This document shows, piece by piece, positions 34,006 to 42,716 of a DNA stretch of 64,000 nucleotides. The position numbers were made by a program, and so were the translations under genes. The stretch is taken from the NCBI GenBank assembly GCA_964630905.1, contig CAZVWR010000006.1, forward strand, positions 1 through 64,000. Direction: 5' to 3'. The notes under the pieces were generated by a model. The model was not told where the DNA came from and made no database searches. It saw nothing but the letters and a program-made list of their open reading frames with translations. Each line of letters opens with the position of its first letter. Position 1 is the stretch's first letter. Source of the DNA: JAGOEX01 sp964630905. Lineage in GTDB: Bacteria; UBP6; UBA1177.

Positions 34006-34300
34006 AGGTTACAAAACAGAAAGTCTTGACAAAACAATTGAAAGATTTGTTGATAAAAACAGTGCAAAAGAACAGCTTTTAAATGAAATGTACGAGGAAA
34101 TGAAACTTGGTATCATCATGGATAATTTAAGAGAACTCAGAAAGAAAAAAGGGCTTACTCTCAAAGAAGTTGCAGAACTTATGAATTCATCAGAAAGTGC
34201 GATGTCGAGACTTGAGAAACAAATTAAAAATGTAACAATCTCAACGCTTGCCAGATATGCCAAAGTGCTCGGTCGAAAGATCGAAATTAGGGTCGTGTAA
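33995..34300 (+). CDS. HigA-type XRE-family antitoxin
   Basis: 101 residues with a single Cro/C1-type helix-turn-helix at about residues 45-100: LRELRKKKGLTLKEVAELMN, SESAMSRLEKQ, ISTLARYAKVLGRKIEIRVV. It begins inside the toxin gene after AAGGAGGT, ensuring coupled synthesis. It should neutralise the RelE-fold partner and repress the operon through its DNA-binding domain. The N-terminal 45 residues are a charged helix likely to contact the toxin. The pair stands between two imperfect 45-bp direct repeats, suggesting it arrived or moves as a cassette. Confidence 0.93.
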   Translation: MKNKGYKTESLDKTIERFVDKNSAKEQLLNEMYEEMKLGIIMDNLRELRKKKGLTLKEVAELMNSSESAMSRLEKQIKNVTISTLARYAKVLGRKIEIRVV

Positions 34301-34364
34301 ATTTTAACGACATAAATGGACACCACCCTAACATCTAAATATATTCTCATCCTTAATTCACTCC

Positions 34365-34409
34365 AAACCCCTAAATCAATTCCACTTTTTTCAGTTTTCT
34401 GGCGAGTAA
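34365..34409. repeat. Direct repeat, right copy, flanking HigBA
   Basis: AAACCCCTAAATCAATTCCAC and, downstream, CAGTTTTCTGGCGAGTAA; the counterpart is at 33441-33485. It begins 64 bases after the antitoxin stop and lies about 100 bases before the UvrA-like gene. Confidence 0.7.
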
Positions 34410-34506
34410 ATTAATTCAATATCATATCTCAAATCTGCATTGTTTTTTGACACCTTAATCCACTGAAGCTATACTCCGTTGCAATAGTTTTTAGGGATGT
34501 TTTGTC

Positions 34507-37500
34507 ATGCATCAGTTCATCAGAATAACAAACGGTTGTGAGAACAATCTGAAAAATGTGAATGTTGAGATAGAAAAAGGGAAGTTCACGGTTGTTACGG
34601 GAGTTTCGGGAAGCGGTAAATCATCGTTGGTTTATGACACAATATTCAAGGAATCTCAGCGGTTATACTTTTCTACATTTCCAAGCTGGAGCAGAAAATA
34701 TCTCGGTGTCGCAAACCGCCCGAAAGCTGATTCAATTACAGGTCTTGATGCTGCAATTGCGATAGATCAGAAAAGTTCTGTTTCAAATCCGAAGTCGACT
34801 GTCGGAACTTTTTCAGGGATTTATGATCATCTGCGGCTCCTTTTCGCAAGGTTTGGAAGTGATGGAGTTCAAACAGGCGGTTTTTCCCGTTCACTTTTTT
34901 CATTCAATCTCGAAAAAGGATGGTGTGAAAAGTGCAAAGGTTTCGGTGTTGAAGATTTTCTTGACCCTGATCTCATTGTTGCAGAGTGGTCAAAATCGGT
35001 TAGAGAGCGGGCGTTGAAGATAACAGCACCAAACGGATACATCATCTATTCACAGGTGACTCTTGAAGTGCTTGACACAGTTTTCAAAGAGCACGGTTTT
35101 TCAATTGACACTCCGCTTGATCAACTGACTGAAGAACAGCTCAATGTCATGTTCTACGGCTCAGACCGGATAAAAGTGCCGTTTGGAAAGCACACTCTTG
35201 AAAGCAGGATGAAATGGACAGGCATCACAGTAAAACCAAGAGAAGAGGGGTTCTATCCCGGTTTCATTAATGTTATGAACGACATTTTAAAAAGAGACCG
35301 CAACGCAAATATCTTAAGATTCGTCCGGTCAGTTCCGTGTTCAGAGTGCAACGGGTCGCGACTTAACCCGAAAGTGCTCAAAGTGCTTTACAGATCAAGG
35401 AACATTGCTGAAATTGCCGACATGACTTTTGTGAAACTTGTTGAATTTCTTGAAGGTGTTGAAATAAAGAACGATGGTGAAAAAACACTTGTGCGGCAGA
35501 TAGAAAAAATGGTAAAAACACTTATAAATTCAGGGCTTTCGTATCTTACTCTTTCGAGGACGGCAGACTCTCTTTCATCAGGCGAAGTTCAGCGGATCAG
35601 GATATCAGCGTTATCGGAAAGTGCCATTCGCGGGGCAACTTTTATTTTTGATGAACCCACTGCCGGTCTTCACGGTTTAGAATCGGGAGCGGTGATCGAA
35701 CTCATTAAAAAGATAAGAGATAACGGCAACACAGTGATAGCAGTCGAGCACGATATCAATACAATTCTCAATGCCGACAACATAATTGAAACAGGCCCCG
35801 GCGGTGGAGTCAACGGCGGAAACATAATCTTTTCAGGCAGTTTGCACGATTTTTGTGCCTTTGGGAAAGATATTATCTCTCCGACATTAAGAGCAATGCT
35901 TGAAAAAAGAGTTCCAAACGATACTGCATCTGAAAAAGATGAAATGATTCTAAGCAATTGCAACATTAATAATCTTGAAAATGTGACAGCGGTATTTAAG
36001 TCAGGTTCCATAAATGCGATATGCGGTGTAAGCGGATCGGGAAAGCGGTCGCTGATGAATTGTCTGATCGCAAAATTTGAAAAAGAATCAGCACCTTACA
36101 TAAAGATAGACAGAACTCCGATAGGCAGAACTCCGAGATCAAACCCTGCAACTTACACCGGAATAAGTGACAAAATAAGAGACATTTTCGCGTCACTCGT
36201 TTCATCAAAAAAAGCGAATCTTACAAAAAGCCATTTCTCTTTTAATTCTGAAGTGGGCAGATGCCCAAAATGTGAAGGGGCTGGAGTGATAGAAATAGGA
36301 ATGAAATTCATGGGTTCTGTCAGAACAGTTTGTGAACTATGCAATGGAAAAAGATTCAACGATGAAGTTCTGAAAGTAAAATATAAAGATAAGACAATTT
36401 CAGATGTGCTGGATTTGTCAGTTGAAGAAGCCATTGAATTCTTTAAGGAATATCCTCAAATTGCAAAAACGCTCAAGATCCTTGATGATCTTGGCACAGG
36501 GTATCTTAAATTAGGACAGACATCTTCATCTCTTTCGGGCGGAGAAGCGCAGAGAATTAAACTCGCCACACACCTTTCAAAAGCAAAAAGGGGAGGAAAT
36601 ATTCTTTTTGAAGAGCCGTCATCGGGTCTTCACTCTCTGGATGTGAAAAAACTCATCTGCGTACTTAAATCAAATATCAGCGAAGGTGATACAATATTTG
36701 CCATAGAAAACAATCCCTGCTTTATCATCGAAAGCGGTCACATCGTTGAACTCGGTCCGGATAGCGGTGAAAATGGAGGTGAAATCGTTTTTTCAGGAAG
36801 TCCGCAGGATCTGCTTGAGAAAGGATCGACTAAAACAGCAGAAGTCATCAGAAACTTTGTCAATAACAGCATGATGTTGACTGGTGTCGGGAATCATCAC
36901 GATAACTATCTGGAAAAATTGGAGAATGATCTTGTTATAGAAGGGATTGAAACAAATAACCTTAAAAATATCACGCTGAGAATAAAGACGGGGAAGCTCA
37001 ATGTTGTTGCGGGGGTTTCAGGCAGCGGCAAGACAAGTCTTTGTTTTGACACACTTTTTACTGAGTGCATAAACAGTTTTCTTGAAGGTGTTTCACCTTA
37101 TGTCAAAACACAGATACTTAAAAAAAGAACTGATGAGATTTCAAAAAGTGAAGGGTTGATGGCACCTGTGGGGATTTCGGGGAAATTTACTGCAACAGGG
37201 GTCAGATCTACAGCCGGCACAGTCAGCGGACTTTATGAGATACTCAGAATGCTCTATTCAAGGGCAGGAAAAAATAAAACCGGTGAGCCGTGCAGATTTT
37301 CGGCAGGGGACTTTTCATTTAATTCTGAAACAGGGTCATGTGAAAAATGTCACGGAACAGCGGTAATTCTGCAGACAGACATAAAAAAAATTGTCACAAA
37401 TCCTGAAAAGTCTTTCATCAACGGAGCCATAGACGGAACAAAGCAGGGAAAATTTTATGGTGAGGCATCGGGTCAGTTTGTTCACACCCTCATTGCAGCA

Positions 37501-39192
37501 GGGAATGAACTGAACATTGATTTTTCAAGGCCGGTTGCGGAACTTTCTGAAAATGAATTGAATATTGCTCTTTTTGGAGTTGCCGACAGAGAGTTTGCAG
37601 TTTCATGGCATTTTAAGAGGGGTACAGTTGAGGGGACTCACAATTTCAAAGGAAAGTGGACAGGGTTTGCAAATCTCATAACTGATGAATTTTACAGGTC
37701 AATCGGCAATAAAAATGAAAGTGTATTAAGAGATCTGATGGAAGAGGTCGTCTGTCCTGAATGTAATGGAAAGCGACTGAAAAAGGAACTGCTTGAAGTT
37801 GAATTTGCTAAAACTGAAGTTGCAGCGATAAACAGTTTTTCAGCGATAGAATTAAAAAAGTTCATTGATAACGGACTGAATATGACAGAGCTTGAAAAAG
37901 CTGTTTTAAATACGCTGAAACCCGAAATGGAAAGCATACTCAACCGTCTGATAAAACTGGGACTTTCCCACATCTCAATTGACAGGGCAACTTCGACGAT
38001 GTCACTTGGTGAAAGAGAACGGCTGAAGCTCGCAAAGAGCTGTCACGACGGACTGACAAACATAATTTACATAATTGATGAGCCGTCAAGAGGGGTAAGT
38101 GTAAAAGAGAGTGAAAATCTTGTTTCAATTCTGCGTGAGCTTACTGAAAAAGGGAACACAGTTGTTGCTGTGGAGCATGAGCCGGCAGTTATAAAATCGG
38201 CCGATCACATAATTGAACTTGGACCGGGATCGGGTCAGAAAGGGGGCGAGATCATTTTTGAAGGAACGGTTGAAAAACTCCTTGAAAAAGAGACTCCCAC
38301 AGCTTTATCGCTCAAGTTCGTTCCCGAAAAAAGGATGTTGCATCTATCTGAATTTATTGAATTTAAAGTTGATGGTCCAAGAAATATTAAAAAGTTTGAC
38401 CTCAAAATTCCATTAAAAGCGACAACTGTCATCACAGGAGTTTCAGGAAGCGGCAAGACAACACTTTTAAAGGAAGTGATAGCGAAACGACTTGCATGCA
38501 AAGAAATTTTCTATAGCGAAAACCGTCCATTTCTGAGTACAACAAAACTTTCAACTGTTGCAACGATCACCGGCTTAAGCGATCTTGTTAAGAAGAAATT
38601 CGGCAAAGGTTTTAAAATAACTAAAGATAATCTCTGCAAAAACTGCGGAGGGAGCGGTTACACAACTGTTTCACTTGATTATATCAGCGATTCTGAATCT
38701 CTCTGTCCTGATTGTGAAGGTTCCGGATACCGTGGCGATATACTCAATCAGAAATATAGAGGAAAGAACATATATGAACTCCTTTCAATGGAAGTCGATA
38801 CAGCTCTCAAATTTTTTGCTGATGATAGCAAGATCATGAAAATATTGAATATTATGAATGACTGCGGACTCGGTTATCTCCATCTTGATCAGCAGACGAA
38901 TTCCCTTTCAACAGGAGAAGTTCAGCGGCTTTCGCTTGCCGTCACCCTTTCAAAGTTTCTCCTGGGAAATGATTCAGAAAACAAGTTCTTTTTATTTGAC
39001 GAACCGTCAACAGGACTCCATTTTTCAGACATCACGCATCTGCTCAAGCTTTTCAGATCACTCAATGAAAAAGGGCACACAGTCATAATTGCAGAACATC
39101 GAAGTCAGATAATTCAAAATGCAGACTATATCGTTGAACTCGGACCCGGAAGCGGCAAAGAGGGCGGGGAACTGCTTAATCAATCTACTTAA
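34507..39192 (+). CDS. Tandem UvrA-like protein with four ABC ATPase modules
   Basis: 1561 residues, against about 940 for UvrA. Two UvrA-like halves (about 1-800 and 808-1561) each carry two ABC ATPases. Walker A lysines are Lys38, Lys513, Lys842 and Lys1317, all in GVSGSGK. Zinc-type CxxC pairs occur in all modules (CEKCKGFG/CSECNG, CPKCEGAG/CELCNG, CEKCHG/CPECNG, CKNCGG/CPDCEG). Signature motifs are LSSGEVQR, LSGGEAQR, MSLGERER and LSTGEVQR. Module 2 is degenerate: Walker A reads GKRS, Walker B is ILFEE, and the H-loop His is Asn735. Between module 1's Q-loop region (LRLLFARFG) and its zinc finger the UvrB-binding insert is missing, as in UvrA2/drug-resistance UvrAs. Likely a DNA-lesion or intercalator-binding resistance protein rather than the core repair UvrA. 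Confidence 0.9.
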   Translation: MHQFIRITNGCENNLKNVNVEIEKGKFTVVTGVSGSGKSSLVYDTIFKESQRLYFSTFPSWSRKYLGVANRPKADSITGLDAAIAIDQKSSVSNPKSTVGTFSGIYDHLRLLFARFGSDGVQTGGFSRSLFSFNLEKGWCEKCKGFGVEDFLDPDLIVAEWSKSVRERALKITAPNGYIIYSQVTLEVLDTVFKEHGFSIDTPLDQLTEEQLNVMFYGSDRIKVPFGKHTLESRMKWTGITVKPREEGFYPGFINVMNDILKRDRNANILRFVRSVPCSECNGSRLNPKVLKVLYRSRNIAEIADMTFVKLVEFLEGVEIKNDGEKTLVRQIEKMVKTLINSGLSYLTLSRTADSLSSGEVQRIRISALSESAIRGATFIFDEPTAGLHGLESGAVIELIKKIRDNGNTVIAVEHDINTILNADNIIETGPGGGVNGGNIIFSGSLHDFCAFGKDIISPTLRAMLEKRVPNDTASEKDEMILSNCNINNLENVTAVFKSGSINAICGVSGSGKRSLMNCLIAKFEKESAPYIKIDRTPIGRTPRSNPATYTGISDKIRDIFASLVSSKKANLTKSHFSFNSEVGRCPKCEGAGVIEIGMKFMGSVRTVCELCNGKRFNDEVLKVKYKDKTISDVLDLSVEEAIEFFKEYPQIAKTLKILDDLGTGYLKLGQTSSSLSGGEAQRIKLATHLSKAKRGGNILFEEPSSGLHSLDVKKLICVLKSNISEGDTIFAIENNPCFIIESGHIVELGPDSGENGGEIVFSGSPQDLLEKGSTKTAEVIRNFVNNSMMLTGVGNHHDNYLEKLENDLVIEGIETNNLKNITLRIKTGKLNVVAGVSGSGKTSLCFDTLFTECINSFLEGVSPYVKTQILKKRTDEISKSEGLMAPVGISGKFTATGVRSTAGTVSGLYEILRMLYSRAGKNKTGEPCRFSAGDFSFNSETGSCEKCHGTAVILQTDIKKIVTNPEKSFINGAIDGTKQGKFYGEASGQFVHTLIAAGNELNIDFSRPVAELSENELNIALFGVADREFAVSWHFKRGTVEGTHNFKGKWTGFANLITDEFYRSIGNKNESVLRDLMEEVVCPECNGKRLKKELLEVEFAKTEVAAINSFSAIELKKFIDNGLNMTELEKAVLNTLKPEMESILNRLIKLGLSHISIDRATSTMSLGERERLKLAKSCHDGLTNIIYIIDEPSRGVSVKESENLVSILRELTEKGNTVVAVEHEPAVIKSADHIIELGPGSGQKGGEIIFEGTVEKLLEKETPTALSLKFVPEKRMLHLSEFIEFKVDGPRNIKKFDLKIPLKATTVITGVSGSGKTTLLKEVIAKRLACKEIFYSENRPFLSTTKLSTVATITGLSDLVKKKFGKGFKITKDNLCKNCGGSGYTTVSLDYISDSESLCPDCEGSGYRGDILNQKYRGKNIYELLSMEVDTALKFFADDSKIMKILNIMNDCGLGYLHLDQQTNSLSTGEVQRLSLAVTLSKFLLGNDSENKFFLFDEPSTGLHFSDITHLLKLFRSLNEKGHTVIIAEHRSQIIQNADYIVELGPGSGKEGGELLNQST

Positions 39193-39820
39193 ATGTGATC
39201 TGTATATCTTTTATATTCTCAATGTTATTTGCCTTTATGACTTCAGGTGTTTCACTTATCTGGATCTTTGCGGTGGTGGATTTTGAGCTGAAATTCGTTT
39301 CGTTCAGTTCAAAATAGACATTATAAATTCCATTCTCTGCGGGTTGGAAGGCTATGTCATCGATTTTCCAGGTCAATTCGGGCACATGGTTATGGTTCAT
39401 TCTTGATGCACCGGTTACTGCATCAACCATTCCGTTACTTCCGTAATTTGATTTTGATGCCCATCTCTGCAGTTTGCTTTTGTAATTGCGTGCCCAGGCA
39501 CCGAGAGTCTGAATATAACTCCCGTCCTCTTTTTCTATCCATACAGCAAAAACATTTCTGGGTGCATACTGTCCGTTGTAGCTGGTTGTAGTAACGGTCA
39601 GGGACATCGTTACCGGAGTCGGAGTGTTGTTTTCATCAGGCACAACGGTTTCATCAGGCACAGCAGCTTCATCGGGTGTAACTGTATTATCAGGCGTAAC
39701 TGTTTCATCAGATATAGCGGTTTCATCGGGAGTAACTGTTGCCTTGTCGGTACGATCAAAATTGTCACAACCGGCAAAAATTACAGTAAGCAGAGAAATT
39801 AGTATGAGCTGATTTCTCAT
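39185..39820 (-). CDS. Lipoprotein with DUF2271 domain
   Basis: 211 residues. Signal peptide with lipobox IFAGC (Cys18), then an acidic repeat linker at about residues 25-68 built from TPDE/ISDE/VPDE units. The C-terminal domain at about 70-185 fits DUF2271: beta strands with RNVFAVWIEKEDGSYIQTL, then ARNYKSKLQRWASKS, GASRMNHNHVPELTW and YFELNET. DUF2271 proteins are periplasmic and often accompany FMN-binding or ApbE-type redox proteins, none of which is seen here. It is the last gene of the minus-strand secretome run, 23 bases after lepB, and its 3' end overlaps the UvrA-like gene by eight bases. Confidence 0.82.
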   Translation of the reverse strand: MRNQLILISLLTVIFAGCDNFDRTDKATVTPDETAISDETVTPDNTVTPDEAAVPDETVVPDENNTPTPVTMSLTVTTTSYNGQYAPRNVFAVWIEKEDGSYIQTLGAWARNYKSKLQRWASKSNYGSNGMVDAVTGASRMNHNHVPELTWKIDDIAFQPAENGIYNVYFELNETNFSSKSTTAKIQISETPEVIKANNIENIKDIQITFK

Positions 39821-39843
39821 TTTTTACTCCGTATAATTCGGGT

Positions 39844-40806
39844 TTATTTAAATATATGTCCGATCCTTTTTAAACGGAGGTCAATGACATCAAGAATGCT
39901 TTCGCCAAACTGAACTGAAAACCAGACAAATAGCGGTTTTCCCTGAAGGTTTTCTCTCGGGACAAATCCCCAGTATCTGCTGTCAAGACTGTCATCACGG
40001 TTATCACCCATGACGAAATAATTTCTTTGCGGGACTGTGAACGATCTGTTGCAGTATTTGCAGTACTGCTCGATCTCTTCTCTTCTCTGCTCGTTTATCG
40101 CATCGTTATAGATCACTTTATACTGTCTGCCGTTCTCATTTGTTTCAATGAACTGCGTTGTTGTTGCTTTTTCGCCTCTTGATGAGGTGTAGGTCACTTT
40201 GCCTGAAAATTCCCTGATGAGCTTTTTCCCGTTCACATAGACATCTGTTCCGCTTAGAAGGATGGTGTCTCCGGGAATCCCGACAACTCTTTTAACGAGT
40301 GCTTTTTTCTGCGGTTCCGGCTCAGTGAAAGTGATTATTTCGCCCCTTTGCGGATCTGAAAACTCAACGAACTGATTTTCAGCGAAAGGAAGTGTAAGAC
40401 CGTAAACGAACATTGCCACAAAAAGATTATCGCCTATTTCGATTGTATTTACCATACTTCCCGTCGGAACGCGGTATGAACCGATCACAAAGAATTTAAG
40501 TACAAGTGCAATGAGAACAACAAGCCACAGTTCATCAAAAAGCTCGGCGAGTGCGTTCTGTTTATATTTGTCAAAATGGAGCTTGAAGTTGTGATCTATG
40601 TCATAAAGCAGTTTCTGTGCATCTTCGAGCTTCGCATGTCCTGTCTGGTGTTTTCTTATAAGTTCTTCCGTTGATTCAAGATTTGAAACAATGCGCTTTT
40701 CGACAGTTTCAGGCAGAAGTTTCCGTTTCTTCTTTATCCAGCCCATCTGCCTTTGTCTATTCTGGATCTTTTTAATCAGCTTGTTGAGTTTCATTTTTGT
40801 AAACAT
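39844..40806 (-). CDS. lepB: Signal peptidase I
   Basis: About 320 residues from the ATG at 40806, preceded by GGAGG; an upstream TTG start would include that site. An unusually long, charged, largely helical N-terminal region of about 85 residues precedes a single membrane helix (LWLVVLIALVLKFFVIG). The catalytic Ser is in YRVPTGSMVNTI and the general-base Lys in KRVVGIPGDTI; box E MGDNRDDSLDSRYWG is complete. It cleaves Sec and Tat signal peptides on the periplasmic side. It follows three genes for exported proteins on the same strand after a 66-base gap and may be co-transcribed with them. Confidence 0.94.
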   Translation of the reverse strand: MFTKMKLNKLIKKIQNRQRQMGWIKKKRKLLPETVEKRIVSNLESTEELIRKHQTGHAKLEDAQKLLYDIDHNFKLHFDKYKQNALAELFDELWLVVLIALVLKFFVIGSYRVPTGSMVNTIEIGDNLFVAMFVYGLTLPFAENQFVEFSDPQRGEIITFTEPEPQKKALVKRVVGIPGDTILLSGTDVYVNGKKLIREFSGKVTYTSSRGEKATTTQFIETNENGRQYKVIYNDAINEQRREEIEQYCKYCNRSFTVPQRNYFVMGDNRDDSLDSRYWGFVPRENLQGKPLFVWFSVQFGESILDVIDLRLKRIGHIFK

Positions 40807-40872
40807 CACCGCCTCCAATAAGTACGGTAGAAAATACCCGAAATCATCTGAATTGCAAGATTATAAACAGAT

Positions 40873-42702
40873 TCAGATCACTGAACAGCCACAGCCGACT
40901 TCTTCTTCGTCTTCCGGGATGTTTTCTTTGTCTGAAGAGGTATCACCGGTGTTTCCTGTGTCGGTGTCATCGTTAGCGCTGTTGCCTGTATCTCCGGTGT
41001 TGCCGGTGTCGTCTGGAACTTCAACTTCTCCTCCGCATGCCATACTTTCAGGTTTGTAGAGCATGTTCTTCACCTTTTTTTCATCCATCGGTTCACAGGT
41101 GTTGTCAAAAGTGACTCTCACGGGAAGGCCCTGATTGGTTTTATATGCCTGTCCTTCGCCTGTTTTTGCATCCCAGATGGAAGCTGAATTGGTAAACGAG
41201 GCATTTTTGGGTGCTTCATCAGAAGGTTTTACAAGAAATCTCAAAAGTATTCTGTCACAATCTGCCTCATTTTGACAGATATTAAATGATTCTGAGATCT
41301 TAAGTCCTGCTTCAAGAGGAAATCCGCCATTGTCAGAAAAGTCCTTGAAGCATGTTCCGGTTCCGGTTTCATCTATCTGGAAGGTACCGGGGATATAAGA
41401 CTGTATACCCGAAACAACATCTTTCACCATTACCGATTCAGCCGGCTCGTGGCCGTGATTTTCGACAACTATCTGATATCCGAAAATGGTTTTGGGACAT
41501 ACTTTGTCACTCTGGGAGAGGGGAGTGAGGATGAACTTTTCGTTTTTCTGCGGAATGTCAAAAGCTGGAAGTCGCGTATCAACAGACAGGATCACATAGT
41601 TTGTGAGGACAATATCAGCACCGGTCTTGATGTAGAAATTCATGGAGTTCGTGCCGTATTGAAGGTGAGGGTTAAAGATGGAATCGGGAACTTCAGGATC
41701 GTACTGAAGAAAAAAAGTATCGACATCAAATGAAAGCTCAGTCCTGCATTCGGATTGTTCACCTTTATAATTGATCGTTCTGAACTTGCTGTTAAAAGGC
41801 TGATTAAGAGGATTGCATGCCTGATCACCGATCTCACCCAGAACAAGAGCAGAAGGAGCAAGACCTCCCTGAAGTTCAAGAGATTCAGGAGCTTTAAGGT
41901 AGTCATCTCCGTCACTTGTAACAAATGATATTTTTACAGCTGCATTTTCAGGAAGTTCAAAATTTGAGATATTTATGGTGGTCGGATTACTTGTGGTATT
42001 TGAGCTCCAGTCCATGCCGCTGTACAGATAGATCCGTTTTCTTGCGATCTGCGATGAACCGTAAATGAAAATAAGCTGCCAGCCGCCGATCATACTTGCA
42101 CTGGAGCAGTATGCGTGATCGATTCCACTTAACTGACAGTCGTAGATGTCGTCAACTCCTTTCACATTGTATTCGCCGGTCATGGGCTTTATTTCACCTG
42201 AATTGATGTCATACTGCATTTCCCTGATAATGTCAGTCACGTCAACTCTGTAAACATAATAGTAGTATTTGGACATGAGTTCGGTTTTATAATATGATTC
42301 AAACTCAAAACCCTGCGTGGAAGCTGTATTTCCCTGCAAAGTCGCAGTAACGGTGTGTTCACTGCCGTCAGGAATTGTAAGCGTTACTGAATTGTCTGTA
42401 AGAGCCATTTTGTCTGAATCGTTGACAGAGGCAAACCAGACTAATATTGCTTTTTCGATTACAGCATCTGCAGGAACATCTGTATCAAGAAGAAAGTCAG
42501 AAGCACCCGTTATGCCGATTGAAGTGTCGCCTTGAGGTTCATACTGAGAATGGTCTGCAGTATCAAGAAGAAGTGATTTTGAAATGATGAAATAATCAAA
42601 AGCTCCTTCATATTCCATGATGGGCAAGTTGCTTATCGGCAGAGCTGAAACTGATAATAATAACAATGTGTTGAGAACAAGTGACTTCGTAAGATTTTTC
42701 AT
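40873..42702 (-). CDS. Large secreted protein with C-terminal GCGCSVI tail
   Basis: 609 residues. N-terminal signal peptide without lipobox (SLVLNTLLLLSVSA). The body is a long beta-rich region, including a segment near residues 400-500 like bacterial DUF11/conserved-repeat domains (YQIVVENHGHEPAESVMVKD, then YIPGTF). An acidic linker with TGNTGDTG units follows, and the chain stops at GCGCSVI. It is clearly paralogous to the protein at 52174-54141: both share IP.DA.IEKA.L.W, a W-x-x-I-F-I.Y motif with R.YLYSG or R.YFYNG, ACNPL/ECNPL, and F.(V/I)DVDTF. The function is unknown; surface adhesin or matrix protein is a guess. It is third in the operon begun by the giant lipoprotein. Confidence 0.8.
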   Translation of the reverse strand: MKNLTKSLVLNTLLLLSVSALPISNLPIMEYEGAFDYFIISKSLLLDTADHSQYEPQGDTSIGITGASDFLLDTDVPADAVIEKAILVWFASVNDSDKMALTDNSVTLTIPDGSEHTVTATLQGNTASTQGFEFESYYKTELMSKYYYYVYRVDVTDIIREMQYDINSGEIKPMTGEYNVKGVDDIYDCQLSGIDHAYCSSASMIGGWQLIFIYGSSQIARKRIYLYSGMDWSSNTTSNPTTINISNFELPENAAVKISFVTSDGDDYLKAPESLELQGGLAPSALVLGEIGDQACNPLNQPFNSKFRTINYKGEQSECRTELSFDVDTFFLQYDPEVPDSIFNPHLQYGTNSMNFYIKTGADIVLTNYVILSVDTRLPAFDIPQKNEKFILTPLSQSDKVCPKTIFGYQIVVENHGHEPAESVMVKDVVSGIQSYIPGTFQIDETGTGTCFKDFSDNGGFPLEAGLKISESFNICQNEADCDRILLRFLVKPSDEAPKNASFTNSASIWDAKTGEGQAYKTNQGLPVRVTFDNTCEPMDEKKVKNMLYKPESMACGGEVEVPDDTGNTGDTGNSANDDTDTGNTGDTSSDKENIPEDEEEVGCGCSVI

Positions 42703-42716
42703 TTTTGACCCTCGCT

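Noticed and set aside
33441..34409. Integron attC cassette around HigBA
   Set aside because: The repeats lack the paired GTTRRRY-type core sites and do not fold as an attC hairpin; no integrase is visible.
40873..40900. CaaX prenylation of the CSVI / CSFL C-termini
   Set aside because: The pattern fits a eukaryotic CaaX box, but these proteins are exported and bacteria have no known prenyltransferase for them; a C-terminal sorting tail is the more economical reading.
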